Part shown: piece after piece, positions 1-7,056 of the stretch
Numbering within the stretch: position 1 is the first letter of the stretch
Layout of the letters: the number at the start of each line of letters is the position of its first letter
DNA from: Prochlorococcus sp. AG-402-I20
GTDB taxonomy: Bacteria; Cyanobacteriota; Cyanobacteriia; PCC-6307; Cyanobiaceae
Direction: 5' to 3'
DNA length: 64,000 nt
NCBI GenBank assembly: GCA_003216975.1
Contig: QCHY01000004.1
Location: 1 to 64,000 of the forward strand
Translations under genes and position numbers: made by a program
Notes under the pieces: generated by a model
Database searches by the model: none
Told to the model about the DNA's origin: nothing
What the model saw: the letters and a program-made list of their open reading frames with translations, nothing else

Positions 1-84
1 TCTAAAGTTATTGCAATCGGAATTGTTGCGATCTTTGTCCTTTCTGCTTTTGCAGGATTATTCGGGACTCTTTTATCCAGCTAA
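1..84 (+). CDS. C-terminal end of a small membrane protein (partial)
   Basis: An open frame runs from base 1 to a TAA at 82-84. It encodes 27 residues dominated by Ile, Val, Ala, Phe and Leu, consistent with a single membrane helix ending in LLSS. The start lies outside the window. It precedes a run of small same-strand genes. Function unknown. Confidence 0.5.
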   Translation, partial: SKVIAIGIVAIFVLSAFAGLFGTLLSS

Positions 85-95
85 CAAATATTCAA

Positions 96-269
96 ATGAT
101 TTACAAAATCGTTAGGGATGATAAAGAATCTGATGATATTACTCAGCAATCATTTAACGACTATGACGAGGCATACGATCTATTAGAAGAAATTTATGCT
201 GATGTTTGTTGTTCTGATGCTGATTATGGGGACCGTCCCTATTATGAAATTATTGAGGTAGAAGAATGA
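96..269 (+). CDS. Small acidic hypothetical protein, 57 aa
   Basis: The ATG at 96 opens a 57-codon frame. The product is acidic and soluble, with DYDEAYDLLEEIYADVC in the middle and a CC pair. Its stop overlaps the ATG of the next gene (ATGA at 266-269), the signature of translational coupling, so it is probably the first complete gene of a five-gene small-protein operon (96-997). I recognise no family. Confidence 0.55.
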   Translation: MIYKIVRDDKESDDITQQSFNDYDEAYDLLEEIYADVCCSDADYGDRPYYEIIEVEE

Positions 270-406
270 AACTGATAGAAAAGCACAAGCAGCTAATTAC
301 TTGGTATAAAAAGAAGCTCGGCCTGAGTGATTATGGATTACTTTGGCTTGTCTTTTTTAAAGGAGTATTCGTAGCTCTAGTTATAGAAAGATTGATTGTT
401 CACTAA
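266..406 (+). CDS. Small membrane protein, 46 aa
   Basis: It starts at the ATG overlapping the previous stop and ends in TAA directly abutting the ATG of the next gene (404-407). A basic N-terminal part (KHKQ, YKKK) is followed by one hydrophobic segment (LLWLVFFKGVFVALVI). Tight packing supports a real coding unit. Function unknown. Confidence 0.5.
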   Translation: MKLIEKHKQLITWYKKKLGLSDYGLLWLVFFKGVFVALVIERLIVH

Positions 407-613
407 ATGTTTTATCAAGACGCTCTATTGGAATATCTAAGTTCACCTGAGGGAATTAATAAAATTATTGTAGGGATTATCATAGTTGCAGCCATTAATG
501 CAATCTTCATTACCTATAGCGTTAGGAATACATATGGTGCTGCAAAAAAAGAAAAAGATCGACTCATTAGGCAACAAGAAAAGATCAATAAATTATCACC
601 TAAAAAGGAATAA
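407..613 (+). CDS. Small membrane protein with charged coiled tail, 68 aa
   Basis: One hydrophobic helix at about residues 20-38 (IIVGIIIVAAINAIFIT) is followed by a Lys/Glu/Arg/Gln-rich tail likely to form a helix in the cytoplasm. Its ATG abuts the preceding stop and the next gene starts 5 bases after its own stop. The layout resembles the protein at 25193-25420, but similarity is weak. Confidence 0.6.
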   Translation: MFYQDALLEYLSSPEGINKIIVGIIIVAAINAIFITYSVRNTYGAAKKEKDRLIRQQEKINKLSPKKE

Positions 614-618
614 CATAT

Positions 619-804
619 ATGCCTCTTATAAGACTATGGAAAAGAACATCTAGAGGTAGACGTCTCAATATTAAACGTGTCATCTTATTTCCCGTAATCG
701 TTTATGCAGCCTATGTTTTCATTGATAGCTTCATGCCATTATTTATGGTTAGTTTTGTGATTTTGTTGATGTATAACTGGACTGGTAAAAGGAGATTTTG
801 GTGA
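619..804 (+). CDS. Small membrane protein, VYAAYVFIDSFMPLF family, 61 aa
   Basis: The N-terminus is basic, then comes a hydrophobic middle containing VYAAYVFIDSFMPLFMV, and the protein ends with NWTGKRRFW. A near-identical paralog of 52 aa lies at 7057-7215 inside the integrase-bearing unit. The two copies agree over most of the length and differ at the N-terminus, so this is a recently duplicated or exchanged island gene. Function unknown. Confidence 0.65.
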   Translation: MPLIRLWKRTSRGRRLNIKRVILFPVIVYAAYVFIDSFMPLFMVSFVILLMYNWTGKRRFW

Positions 805-811
805 TGAACAA

Positions 812-997
812 ATGAGATATAGAAATAAAAAAATGAAGATAATCTTTCTGATTGCTATCCTTTGTGGTCTTACATTCCCAAGTGTGCGTATAAATCTTGC
901 AGCTTTGCTAGAAGGTATCTCTAATTATCTATATGATTCAGCCAAGAAAGAAAAGACTTTTATTCCTTATTGGATTAAAAAAGTTAGAAATGAGTAA
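812..997 (+). CDS. Small membrane protein, 61 aa
   Basis: The start MRYRNKKMK is basic, followed by a hydrophobic helix (IIFLIAILCGLTFPSV), then a polar tail. It sits 7 bases after the preceding gene and ends next to a convergent minus-strand gene at 998. Last member of the small-protein run. Function unknown. Confidence 0.55.
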   Translation: MRYRNKKMKIIFLIAILCGLTFPSVRINLAALLEGISNYLYDSAKKEKTFIPYWIKKVRNE

Positions 998-1201
998 TCA
1001 TTTCTTCTTCTGATTGTCATATGTATGTTGAATTTCATCGATAGTTAGCTCAATTCCTTTCTGCTTCTTATAAGCCTGTTGATAATCTTTCTTGCAGTAG
1101 TCGACAACATGCTCAAGGTATTTTCCTGTGTCCACTTCACACTTGGCTCTCTCAAGTATGTAGAACATGATTTCATCTATTATTTCAAGTTTGCTTTTCA
1201 T
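998..1201 (-). CDS. Hypothetical charged protein, about 67 aa
   Basis: I choose the internal start MKSKLEIIDEI at 1201. An upstream in-frame ATG at 1219 would add a Ser/Asn-rich leader (MNSSNS). The protein is helical and highly charged, with two Cys and a KK-rich C-terminus. It converges on the 812-997 gene with no spacer. Family not recognised. Confidence 0.5.
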   Translation of the reverse strand: MKSKLEIIDEIMFYILERAKCEVDTGKYLEHVVDYCKKDYQQAYKKQKGIELTIDEIQHTYDNQKKK

Positions 1202-1239
1202 TGAGTTGGAAGAGTTCAATTTCTTTTATTATCTCTTGT

Positions 1240-1404
1240 ATGGAATCATCTAAGTGGAAACCTACAGAAGAAGAACGGGAAGTAATGGAATCAGCTTGGA
1301 TGCAAGTTAAAGGTGCATGCGAGAAATTAAAAGAAGAGACAAATGCTCAAAATGAACACATTAGAAAAATGCTTAAAGAAATGGCTGATCGCTATTACTC
1401 ATAA
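1240..1404 (+). CDS. Hypothetical helical protein, 54 aa
   Basis: The probable start is MESSKWKPTEEEREVMESAW at 1240; the frame is open upstream to 1201 but that part overlaps the opposite gene. The product is soluble, rich in Glu and Lys, and probably one long helix. Function unknown. Confidence 0.45.
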   Translation: MESSKWKPTEEEREVMESAWMQVKGACEKLKEETNAQNEHIRKMLKEMADRYYS

Positions 1405-1452
1405 TGAATATTGAAGGCTCTAAAATTTTGACGAGAAAGATAAAGAAGGAAA

Positions 1453-1872
1453 ATGAATTTAACGGTTAATTCTAAGCTTGAAATACCAGTTAAGGAAATA
1501 CAGTGGAGATTCTCTAGATCATCAGGAGCAGGTGGACAGAACGTCAATAAGACAGACAGTCGCGTTGAAATTGTATTTAACGTATTTGAATCAAAAACTT
1601 TAACTCCTTACCAAAAACATAGAATCTCAATTCAGGCTGAAATTAAACTCATCAATGGTTGTATTTGCATAGCTGTTCAGGATAAGAGAACTCAATATCA
1701 GAACAGACAATTGGCTTTAAGTAGACTAGCGTCAATCTTACGAGAGCTCTTAAAGCCACCTTCAAAGAAGAGAAGGGAGACAAAACCAACACGTTCATCT
1801 CAAAGGAAGAGGGTTGAATCAAAGAAGAAACGAGGTGAATTAAAGAAGAGCAGACAATCAAAAATATATTGA
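1453..1872 (+). CDS. arfB: Peptide chain release factor-like ribosome rescue protein (ArfB/YaeJ type)
   Basis: Enters the A site of stalled ribosomes and hydrolyses peptidyl-tRNA. The catalytic GGQ sits in RSSGAGGQNVNKTDSRVE near residues 22-38. There is no codon-recognition domain, and the last 45 residues form a Lys/Arg-rich tail (SQRKRVESKKKRGELKKSR) like the mRNA-channel tail of ArfB. The 139-aa length fits the family. An AAGAAGGAAA Shine-Dalgarno precedes ATG 1453. It sits just outside the outermost tRNA-Pro repeat and is probably a host gene, but transfer cannot be excluded. Confidence 0.88.
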   Translation: MNLTVNSKLEIPVKEIQWRFSRSSGAGGQNVNKTDSRVEIVFNVFESKTLTPYQKHRISIQAEIKLINGCICIAVQDKRTQYQNRQLALSRLASILRELLKPPSKKRRETKPTRSSQRKRVESKKKRGELKKSRQSKIY

Positions 1873-1963
1873 TATAAATACGGTAAAGAAAGGAAAAAAC
1901 AAGAGCTTCGTCTTTTAACAGTAAGAAGGATAATTCACTTTTCGGTGTTCCCTCTAAATCAAA

Positions 1964-2071
1964 ATGGCATGGCTTTGTGCCGTGCTGATGGTTCCACTGA
2001 TGCTTTTTATCTGGGCACTGGATACCAAGAAAACAAGAATTAACAGGTATAGAAAATACGGTTGGAGCTAG
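1964..2071 (+). CDS. Miniature membrane protein, WLCAVLMVPLMLFIWALDTKK family, 35 aa
   Basis: ATG 1964 follows an in-frame TAA, which fixes the start. It encodes one hydrophobic helix followed by DTKKTRINRYRK. A second copy lies at 19191-19295 near the other end of the island with almost the same core. Conservation of the reading frame between the copies argues that the peptide is real. Function unknown. Confidence 0.55.
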   Translation: MAWLCAVLMVPLMLFIWALDTKKTRINRYRKYGWS

Positions 2072-2123
2072 AAGAAGATTACTGGAATTTATGGGGTTAG
2101 TGCTACTACTGTTAGGCGGTGGT

Positions 2124-2582
2124 CTAATTAAACATTATTTCCCAATTATTTTTTCTCTCTGCTTTAAATTCTTCACTAGGTTCAAAGTGTCTTATGCTTC
2201 CACCACCTTTTCTAGGTGTTCCATCTTTCTTTGGTTTAGCTAAGTAATCTATAAGTCTTTGCTTTATTGAGTCGCTTACTTCTTTGCTACTAAATATAAA
2301 AAAGTTTGGAAGTACATCATCATCACCAACTTCTACAACCACATACCAGAGTTTTTCAAAAACTTTCTCATTCTTTTCACTCATTAACCAAGAACTGATT
2401 TTTCCATCAATAGTTCTGGTTTTTACTTGAATATTTACGGTATTAAGGCTTTCTGGATCTGTTGCTATTACATCAATAAGAGTCTGCCCATCGTCAGTTT
2501 TTCCAGCGATATATCCACGTTGAGCTAATTGAGCGAGCACATAAAACTCACCAGCATTACCGAGATTCTTGTTACTAGGCAT
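2124..2582 (-). CDS. PD-(D/E)XK-like nuclease-fold protein
   Basis: About 152 aa from the start at MPSNKNLGNAGEFYVLAQLA. An upstream in-frame ATG at 2624 lies inside the att-flank repeat and would add a 14-residue leader. An N-terminal helix with GEFYVLAQLAQRGY, then a D in LIDVIA and IQVKTR about 15 residues later, match the D-x(n)-QxK core of PD-(D/E)XK folds such as Holliday-junction resolvase or restriction-like nucleases. It abuts the outermost tRNA-Pro fragment and is transcribed away from it. Lone defence nuclease or element-encoded resolvase are both possible. Fold assignment is inference. Confidence 0.55.
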   Translation of the reverse strand: MPSNKNLGNAGEFYVLAQLAQRGYIAGKTDDGQTLIDVIATDPESLNTVNIQVKTRTIDGKISSWLMSEKNEKVFEKLWYVVVEVGDDDVLPNFFIFSSKEVSDSIKQRLIDYLAKPKKDGTPRKGGGSIRHFEPSEEFKAERKNNWEIMFN

Positions 2583-2673
2583 AACCCCATTATGCCTGAG
2601 TCCGTTAAATCCCTTTATTTCCAATGATTTTAGATTCTTTTTGGGTGCATTTTGGGTGCACTAAAAAATAGGC

Positions 2674-2703
2674 ATTAAAAAAGACAGGCTGGGAACCCTG
2701 TCT
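2674..2703 (-). terminator. Terminator hairpin beside tRNA-Pro fragment
   Basis: AGACAGG (2682-2688) pairs with CCTGTCT (2697-2703). Read on the minus strand the stem is followed by a run of T. It is the same element that ends the complete tRNA-Pro gene and is carried along with this tRNA fragment. Confidence 0.75.
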
Positions 2704-2711
2704 ATGGCTGA

Positions 2712-2756
2712 TCGGGGCGACAGGATTCGAACCTGCGACCTAGTGCTCCCAAAGCA
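2712..2756 (-). other. att-like site: 3' half of tRNA-Pro (distal)
   Basis: 45 bases are identical to the 3' half of tRNA-Pro(UGG), from the discriminator base through the anticodon loop and three bases of the 5' anticodon strand. The 5' half is absent, so this is an attachment-site remnant and not a gene. It lies 230 bases from the recombinase gene. Confidence 0.88.
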
Positions 2757-2890
2757 GTCGTACATACCTATTGAGACTGACTGAGAAACAGTGACTTCAG
2801 TGTTCCCAGAGGGTTTAAAGAATCCTTTGCCTGCAAGTGTTTTACCTGTCTCACGATGTCCAGACCTGTATAGGCAGGATTATCAAAAAA

Positions 2891-2973
2891 CGTCAGCAAA
2901 ACGTCAGCAGAATCTTAAAAACGTCAGCAGATTGATTGTTTGCTGACGTTTTTTGAATAAATTATCGTCAGCA
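2891..2973. promoter_or_regulatory. Five CGTCAGCA boxes upstream of the recombinase
   Basis: CGTCAGCA occurs at 2891, 2902, 2922 and 2966, and inverted (TGCTGACG) at 2941. The third and inverted copies form a hairpin of 13 paired bases (2917-2929 with 2941-2953) with an 11-base loop and a T-run. The cluster lies between the att fragment and the recombinase start. It is placed like recombinase arm-type sites, an autoregulatory operator or replication iterons. The function is inference. Confidence 0.7.
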
Positions 2974-2989
2974 GAGAAATAAACTCAAA

Positions 2990-4216
2990 GTGAACTGGGA
3001 AGATGAGCTAAGGAAACAGGTTAAAAATTTAGGGCCAAAGACATATTTGAGTATTTCCAAAGACAGAGGAATGGTCCTATTGAGATATAGAAATCCAAAT
3101 GGAAAGCCAATCAATAAACGTTTGCCTTTCAAATGGAATGAATTATTAGCTGGAGATATTTATACGAGAATCAGAAACATCTACAAGCTGACTCTTGATG
3201 GAATTGAGTTTTCTCACGCAGTGGATATTGCCGATGACAAAGCTCCAATGCCTGATGAGGATAGAGATTGGAATAAAGCGTTAGAAGAATACAAAGTAGA
3301 AAAGCTAAGTCGAGGAACTGGTATTAAAGAATCAACTTGGTTGAAAGAGCATGCACCAGTCATTCAAGATGCAATTGCATTAATGAATGGAAGACGATCC
3401 CCTGATGATCCTGCTGAACTGATTAATAAGACAACACAACATTGGGAGATAGGAAGTCGCACAAGACAACAACGAACACGAAACCTTTCAGCATTCCTTA
3501 GATACTGCGTGAATGTTCAAAAGTTTCCTGATCGATGGAATCCTCCAACTGATTTGAGTTATCACATTGGAAGGAAGCCAGCGTCCTCTAAGAGTCAAAA
3601 GGTTCACCCTATTACAGATCAAGAGATTATTGATTTGATTCATTCTTTGGAAAATGATGAAAGAGCTAAACGAGATATCCCTGCTGCTTTGAATTGGGCA
3701 AGGGCCATTAAATTGATGGTTACTTTTGGACTTAGGCCAGAAGAGTTAAAGCATTTAGAAAAGAAAATTGATCGAAAAACAAAAGAAGAATATTTATGGT
3801 GTTCCTATCAAAAGAGAGCAGGAGGTGGAATGACAGAAGCTCGACGTTTATACCCTCTGTATCCAGTTAATAAAAAAGGAGTCAAACAAGATTGGAACTT
3901 AGTGGAATTATTTGACCGAAAAGATTTTCTACTTCCATCTCTTCAAAACAAAAATGGAGTCGGAGAAGCTTGTTTGAAATATCTAAAAAGACAAAAATGC
4001 TGGGAGCAACTAATCAAGAACGTTGAAAAAAGGAATGAAAGAGCAGGCTCTTATAGTTTTAGACATTCGTATTCCGTAAGAGGACATCTACTAGATATAG
4101 ACAATGGTTCAATGAGTCTTGCAATGGGACATAGTATTGAAACTCATTGTCGTGAATATCCTTGGGCGACAAAGAGTGCTACAACTAATGCCTTTGAAAT
4201 TGCGTTAGCTGCTTGA
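2990..4216 (+). CDS. Tyrosine recombinase / integrase of the island
   Basis: A 408-aa site-specific recombinase with a GTG start. An N-terminal arm/core-binding region (about 1-200) is followed by the catalytic domain. Box I Arg is in TFGLRPEELKHL. Box II reads YSFRHSYSVRGH, so the usual first His of HxxR is Tyr. Then come MGHSIETHCREYPW with the box III His and, most likely, the nucleophile Tyr in REYPW. It lies next to a tRNA-Pro fragment at the distal end of a unit and is the obvious enzyme for integration at the anticodon loop. The five repeat boxes directly upstream suggest self-regulation. Length and layout fit the tRNA-targeting integrases of Prochlorococcus islands. Confidence 0.9.
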   Translation: MNWEDELRKQVKNLGPKTYLSISKDRGMVLLRYRNPNGKPINKRLPFKWNELLAGDIYTRIRNIYKLTLDGIEFSHAVDIADDKAPMPDEDRDWNKALEEYKVEKLSRGTGIKESTWLKEHAPVIQDAIALMNGRRSPDDPAELINKTTQHWEIGSRTRQQRTRNLSAFLRYCVNVQKFPDRWNPPTDLSYHIGRKPASSKSQKVHPITDQEIIDLIHSLENDERAKRDIPAALNWARAIKLMVTFGLRPEELKHLEKKIDRKTKEEYLWCSYQKRAGGGMTEARRLYPLYPVNKKGVKQDWNLVELFDRKDFLLPSLQNKNGVGEACLKYLKRQKCWEQLIKNVEKRNERAGSYSFRHSYSVRGHLLDIDNGSMSLAMGHSIETHCREYPWATKSATTNAFEIALAA

Positions 4217-4344
4217 GTAATCCATTTCCTTCAAACCATCCAATTAAAAAATATACTTTTGTCAGAAGAACCTGAAGAGGTAGCCTTCCGTCTAGAAAAT
4301 TTAGAAGATATGTGCGATGCTCTGATGACTTGTAATTATTTTGG

Positions 4345-4623
4345 ATGGCTCTGGAGACAACAGTATTTACTTTCAAGATTTCTGTTCCGTTTGCAGATTG
4401 GGCTAAGGGTTTTGATAGTCCAGAGGTTGTTGCAATGCACGAGGCTAACTCAATAAAACCTTTATACAGAGGTGTTAGCAAAGATGATCCTGAATCAGTT
4501 GTTGTTATCCATCAAGCAGAAGAAGGTGTTGCAAAAGCGTTTTTTGAAGCAAGTAAAGAAGCTGTTGAAGCCACAGGTCATATATATAATTCAACTGTTA
4601 TTACCAGTTACTTAGCCGGTTGA
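4345..4623 (+). CDS. DUF3764-like small protein, 92 aa
   Basis: Starts METTVF-like (MALETTVFTFKISVPFADWA) and has the alternating strand-helix pattern of dimeric alpha/beta-barrel proteins: VVVIHQAEEGVAKAFFEA in the middle and a C-terminal strand with VITSYLAG. I match it to DUF3764 from memory, a family common in marine picocyanobacteria. It overlaps or abuts the next gene, another ferredoxin-like-fold protein. Role unknown. Confidence 0.6.
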   Translation: MALETTVFTFKISVPFADWAKGFDSPEVVAMHEANSIKPLYRGVSKDDPESVVVIHQAEEGVAKAFFEASKEAVEATGHIYNSTVITSYLAG

Positions 4624-4628
4624 AAGAA

Positions 4629-4937
4629 ATGACAGCACCCAAATTCATGAACGTTGTTCGCTTCAAGTTGAAGCCTGAATGCGTAGATCAATATTTTGAA
4701 GTCCATGGGAAATTCATTTGCGAAGGTTTGTCCGACAGATACATTGCTCAAACAGGAGAAGATAGTTATTGCTTTGTAGGACTTTGGGAAAGTAAAGAGG
4801 CACTCGTTAGTGCAAGACCAAAAATGATTGCACACTTGGATGAAGTAAGAGGATTTATGAAAGAGCTATCACCTGAGCTAGGTGTTACTGATCCTGTCTC
4901 TGGAGACATCGTTGCTTATGGTGCTGAGCGTTTATAG
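4629..4937 (+). CDS. Antibiotic-biosynthesis-monooxygenase-like (ABM) fold protein
   Basis: About 102 aa starting at MTAPKFMNVVRFKLKPECVD; a TTG at 4620 could extend it by three residues. The pattern of strand, helix (YFEVHGKFICEG), then YCFVGLWESKEALVSARPKM resembles ABM/heme-degrading-type dimeric barrels. No cofactor residues are evident. Probably co-transcribed with the DUF3764-like gene just upstream. Confidence 0.55.
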   Translation: MTAPKFMNVVRFKLKPECVDQYFEVHGKFICEGLSDRYIAQTGEDSYCFVGLWESKEALVSARPKMIAHLDEVRGFMKELSPELGVTDPVSGDIVAYGAERL

Positions 4938-5201
4938 GTAATCGGGGGTCCCTTTAAATAGCGAATGAAAGTATCTATTCCTTATGGGATTAATTATTCA
5001 TGTTCAGGAAGTTACGTGTCTGTATAAATATTTCTTCAATAAAAAAAGCCCTTATAGAAAGAGCTCGTAACATCATCTGATTGATCCCCATCACCCAGCG
5101 ATGACAAAATGATAGTCATCGAAATAAAGACCGTCAAGCAATCAGAGCTGATTAAAAAGCTTCAGATGATTTGATTCGATTTTTAGTAGTCGAATGAATG
5201 T

Positions 5202-5384
5202 TTAGTTGTGACCAATACGACAACCAATTTGGATTAATCCTTGATCCAATAGACGACCGAGTTTCAAAGCAGTAGCTTCCTCAACTCGCGAAAAACGAGG
5301 CTGATTAGATGTTACCCAATTCATCTCTTCTGAAGTAATCACTCCAGTCGAAACAGATTCGAGAAAAAGCAATCCAAGATTCAT
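5202..5384 (-). CDS. Hypothetical protein, 60 aa
   Basis: Starts MNLGLLFLESVSTGVITSEE and is soluble or weakly amphipathic, ending GLIQIGCRIGHN. The composition is protein-like and the gene stands alone between intergenic motifs. It looks like one of the short conserved proteins of marine picocyanobacteria, but I cannot name a family. Confidence 0.55.
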   Translation of the reverse strand: MNLGLLFLESVSTGVITSEEMNWVTSNQPRFSRVEEATALKLGRLLDQGLIQIGCRIGHN

Positions 5385-5627
5385 AAAATTTTTTCCAAAG
5401 AATTAAAGGTCAAGCCTCAATTGGATTAACGATGCTTAACCTTTATGAACCAAAAGACTGAGACCCATCACCCAGTCAAACAAGACATTAATAACAACTC
5501 AGAGGGATTCAAGTTCTCATAACACCATATAAAGATTTACCTAACATAACTTTACACTTAGACACCAGATATAGCGGGGGTTGCTTCTTTGAAGAAATGA
5601 GGCTAGAAATAAGTTCCCCATCACCCA

Positions 5628-5660
5628 GGCCCGTAGGACACCATACCTAGGGTCTTTTTT
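5628..5660 (+). terminator. Intrinsic terminator
   Basis: CCC-g-TAGG (5630-5637) pairs with CCTAGGG (5646-5652) across an 8-base loop, with one bulged G, followed by TCTTTTTT. No plus-strand gene ends just before it, which is why a small RNA is suspected upstream. Confidence 0.6.
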
Positions 5661-5960
5661 ATTGAAAAAGCTTCCAATACCTGAATTTAAGCAATATTCT
5701 TTATAGTTTTCTGTGGAAAACTCGTTATTTTCATTTAAATGAAAATTGATAAATGAATCTCATTCTCGCTTTCATTCTCCCATAGTTAGGAAGACTTGGT
5801 TTTGTTTTTAGTGATAAGCACTGAATTTTTACGGTTATTACTTGTGGGTTGATTGGTATAAACCGAAATTCGGTGTAGATCCCGAATGATTTATTGCGGC
5901 TTACTACACTCTTATTTTGGGAACTTGTCTCATAGTTAAAGAGTCGTTTGCATTATTACC

Positions 5961-6284
5961 ATGTATTCAACATTCGAATATTTACTCTCACCTCGTTATG
6001 TGTGTAGAAGTCCTGTATATGTCATATCTGATAGCGAGATGAAGACGTTAGAACTTCAAGAGAATCAGGTAGAACTTGATTCAATTCTTGATCAAAGAAA
6101 GAGATTGGATGAAGCTTATGAGCGTCAAAGTCAATGGCTGGAAGAACGTGAGTGTGCAATTAGAAAAGAGATCAAGGCACTTTCTCCATCAGCTTCTGAG
6201 ACGTTGAAAGATAAAGCGAAGAAGGCTGTTGAAGGAGTGAAAGAGACTGTAAAAAAAGCAGTTGATTCTGTTCCTAATTTTTAG
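5961..6284 (+). CDS. Coiled-coil hypothetical protein, 107 aa
   Basis: Residues 25-70 are a charged heptad-like coiled coil (LDSILDQRKRLDEAYERQSQ). The C-terminus has an amphipathic Lys/Ala/Val repeat (KKAVEGVKETVKKAVDSV) reminiscent of apolipoprotein/LEA-type helices. A direct repeat of TACTTACTATCTTTG follows the stop. Function unknown. Confidence 0.55.
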   Translation: MYSTFEYLLSPRYVCRSPVYVISDSEMKTLELQENQVELDSILDQRKRLDEAYERQSQWLEERECAIRKEIKALSPSASETLKDKAKKAVEGVKETVKKAVDSVPNF

Positions 6285-6390
6285 TACTTACTATCTTTGT
6301 ACTTACTATCTTTGTTCTTTCTAATTTGTAAAATTATTTACTCAAATCATTAGGAAGAATTATCTTGAAATTAATGACCTAAGAAAATCA

Positions 6391-6588
6391 ATGTCGATTG
6401 ATCCTGAAGTGATTCCTCCATATAGTAATGCTGGCTCGAATGCTGTTCGCTCAATTCCTAGATGGCTTGTTTATGGAGCGATTGGTTTAGGTGTTCTCAT
6501 TACTGTAGGAATTCTCAAAGCCCTTTTCCCTTTGATTGTGATGGGTTTACTTCTAGGCTTTATTTGGAGGCAAGTACAGACCAACTAA
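6391..6588 (+). CDS. Small membrane protein, 65 aa
   Basis: A polar N-terminus (MSIDPEVIPPYSNAGSNAVR) leads into two closely spaced hydrophobic segments (WLVYGAIGLGVLITVGILK, then LFPLIVMGLLLGFIW) and a short polar tail. Function unknown. Confidence 0.6.
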   Translation: MSIDPEVIPPYSNAGSNAVRSIPRWLVYGAIGLGVLITVGILKALFPLIVMGLLLGFIWRQVQTN

Positions 6589-6750
6589 TGCCGTTTAAAC
6601 TAATTAGCTTTAGAGCTTAATAGCAGCAATAGTTTTGAAGACACGAAAGTAACAGTGCTATAAGATGTATGGTTCTCTCATGATCAATAACAAATCTTGA
6701 GGGGGGGGTATGAGGTAATGAGTCTTTAGAAAAAGAGTCATGATGTTTGT

Positions 6751-7056
6751 ATGAGATTTGTCAACAAGCAAACTTTCATTTATCTGGTTGTTTCAGCTTG
6801 TATCGCTGGCGTAACGACTACCTTTGGAGCACGACAACGTATCGAGCAAATGAATCAAATTTGTTCTGCTTATATTGGTGGATCAGATCTTTTTAGAGAT
6901 TCGAATTCGGACATTGGACAGCCAAAATTTATTACGTGTAATCAATTGATTGAGGAGGAATATTCATTTTTTCCATTTCAAACATTTGTCTTGAATACCT
7001 TTGTTCTTCTCGCTGTAATTTGTGTTTTTTCTTCCCATCACAAGGATTCAGAATAA
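6751..7056 (+). CDS. Membrane protein with two helices, 101 aa
   Basis: An N-terminal helix (FIYLVVSACIAGVTTTFGA) and a C-terminal helix (FVLNTFVLLAVICVF) flank a polar loop of about 50 residues with two Cys, likely periplasmic. The stop abuts the ATG of the next gene, so the two are probably one transcript. Confidence 0.55.
   Translation: MRFVNKQTFIYLVVSACIAGVTTTFGARQRIEQMNQICSAYIGGSDLFRDSNSDIGQPKFITCNQLIEEEYSFFPFQTFVLNTFVLLAVICVFSSHHKDSE

Larger units (their letters stand above)
2586..2756. repeat. Direct repeat of the tRNA-Pro 3' region, distal copy
   Basis: These 171 bases align without gaps to 20465-20635, with seven mismatches by my count. The block holds the 18-base motif GTCCGTTAAATCCCTTTA (2600-2617), the tandem TTGGGTGCA pair, a terminator hairpin and the 3' half of tRNA-Pro. 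Identity stops within the anticodon stem, as expected for a site-specific integration product. Confidence 0.9.
5087..5660 (+). ncRNA. Candidate small RNA region with three CCCATCACCCAG motifs
   Basis: The 12-mer CCCATCACCCAG occurs at 5087-5098, 5464-5475 and 5617-5628 on one strand. The first copy is followed by a perfect CGATGAC/GTCATCG hairpin. The third is followed by a GC-rich hairpin (5630-5637 with 5646-5652) and six T, a canonical intrinsic terminator. Most of the interval 5385-5960 has no convincing gene. One or more small RNAs using the C-rich motif as a seed is inferred, not shown. Confidence 0.4.

Noticed and set aside
1652..1861. Minus-strand frame over arfB
   Set aside because: Fully inside a clear arfB gene; shadow ORF.
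2712..2756. Possible tRNA-Pro gene
   Set aside because: Only the 3' half is present; no acceptor 5' strand, D-arm or full anticodon stem can form. Same for 13242-13284.
2891..2973. CRISPR array
   Set aside because: The repeats are 8 bases with irregular spacing and one inverted copy; no cas genes in the window.
6703..6712. G8 run as regulatory G-quadruplex
   Set aside because: A single homopolymer without further G-tracts; more likely a slippage-prone tract in intergenic DNA.
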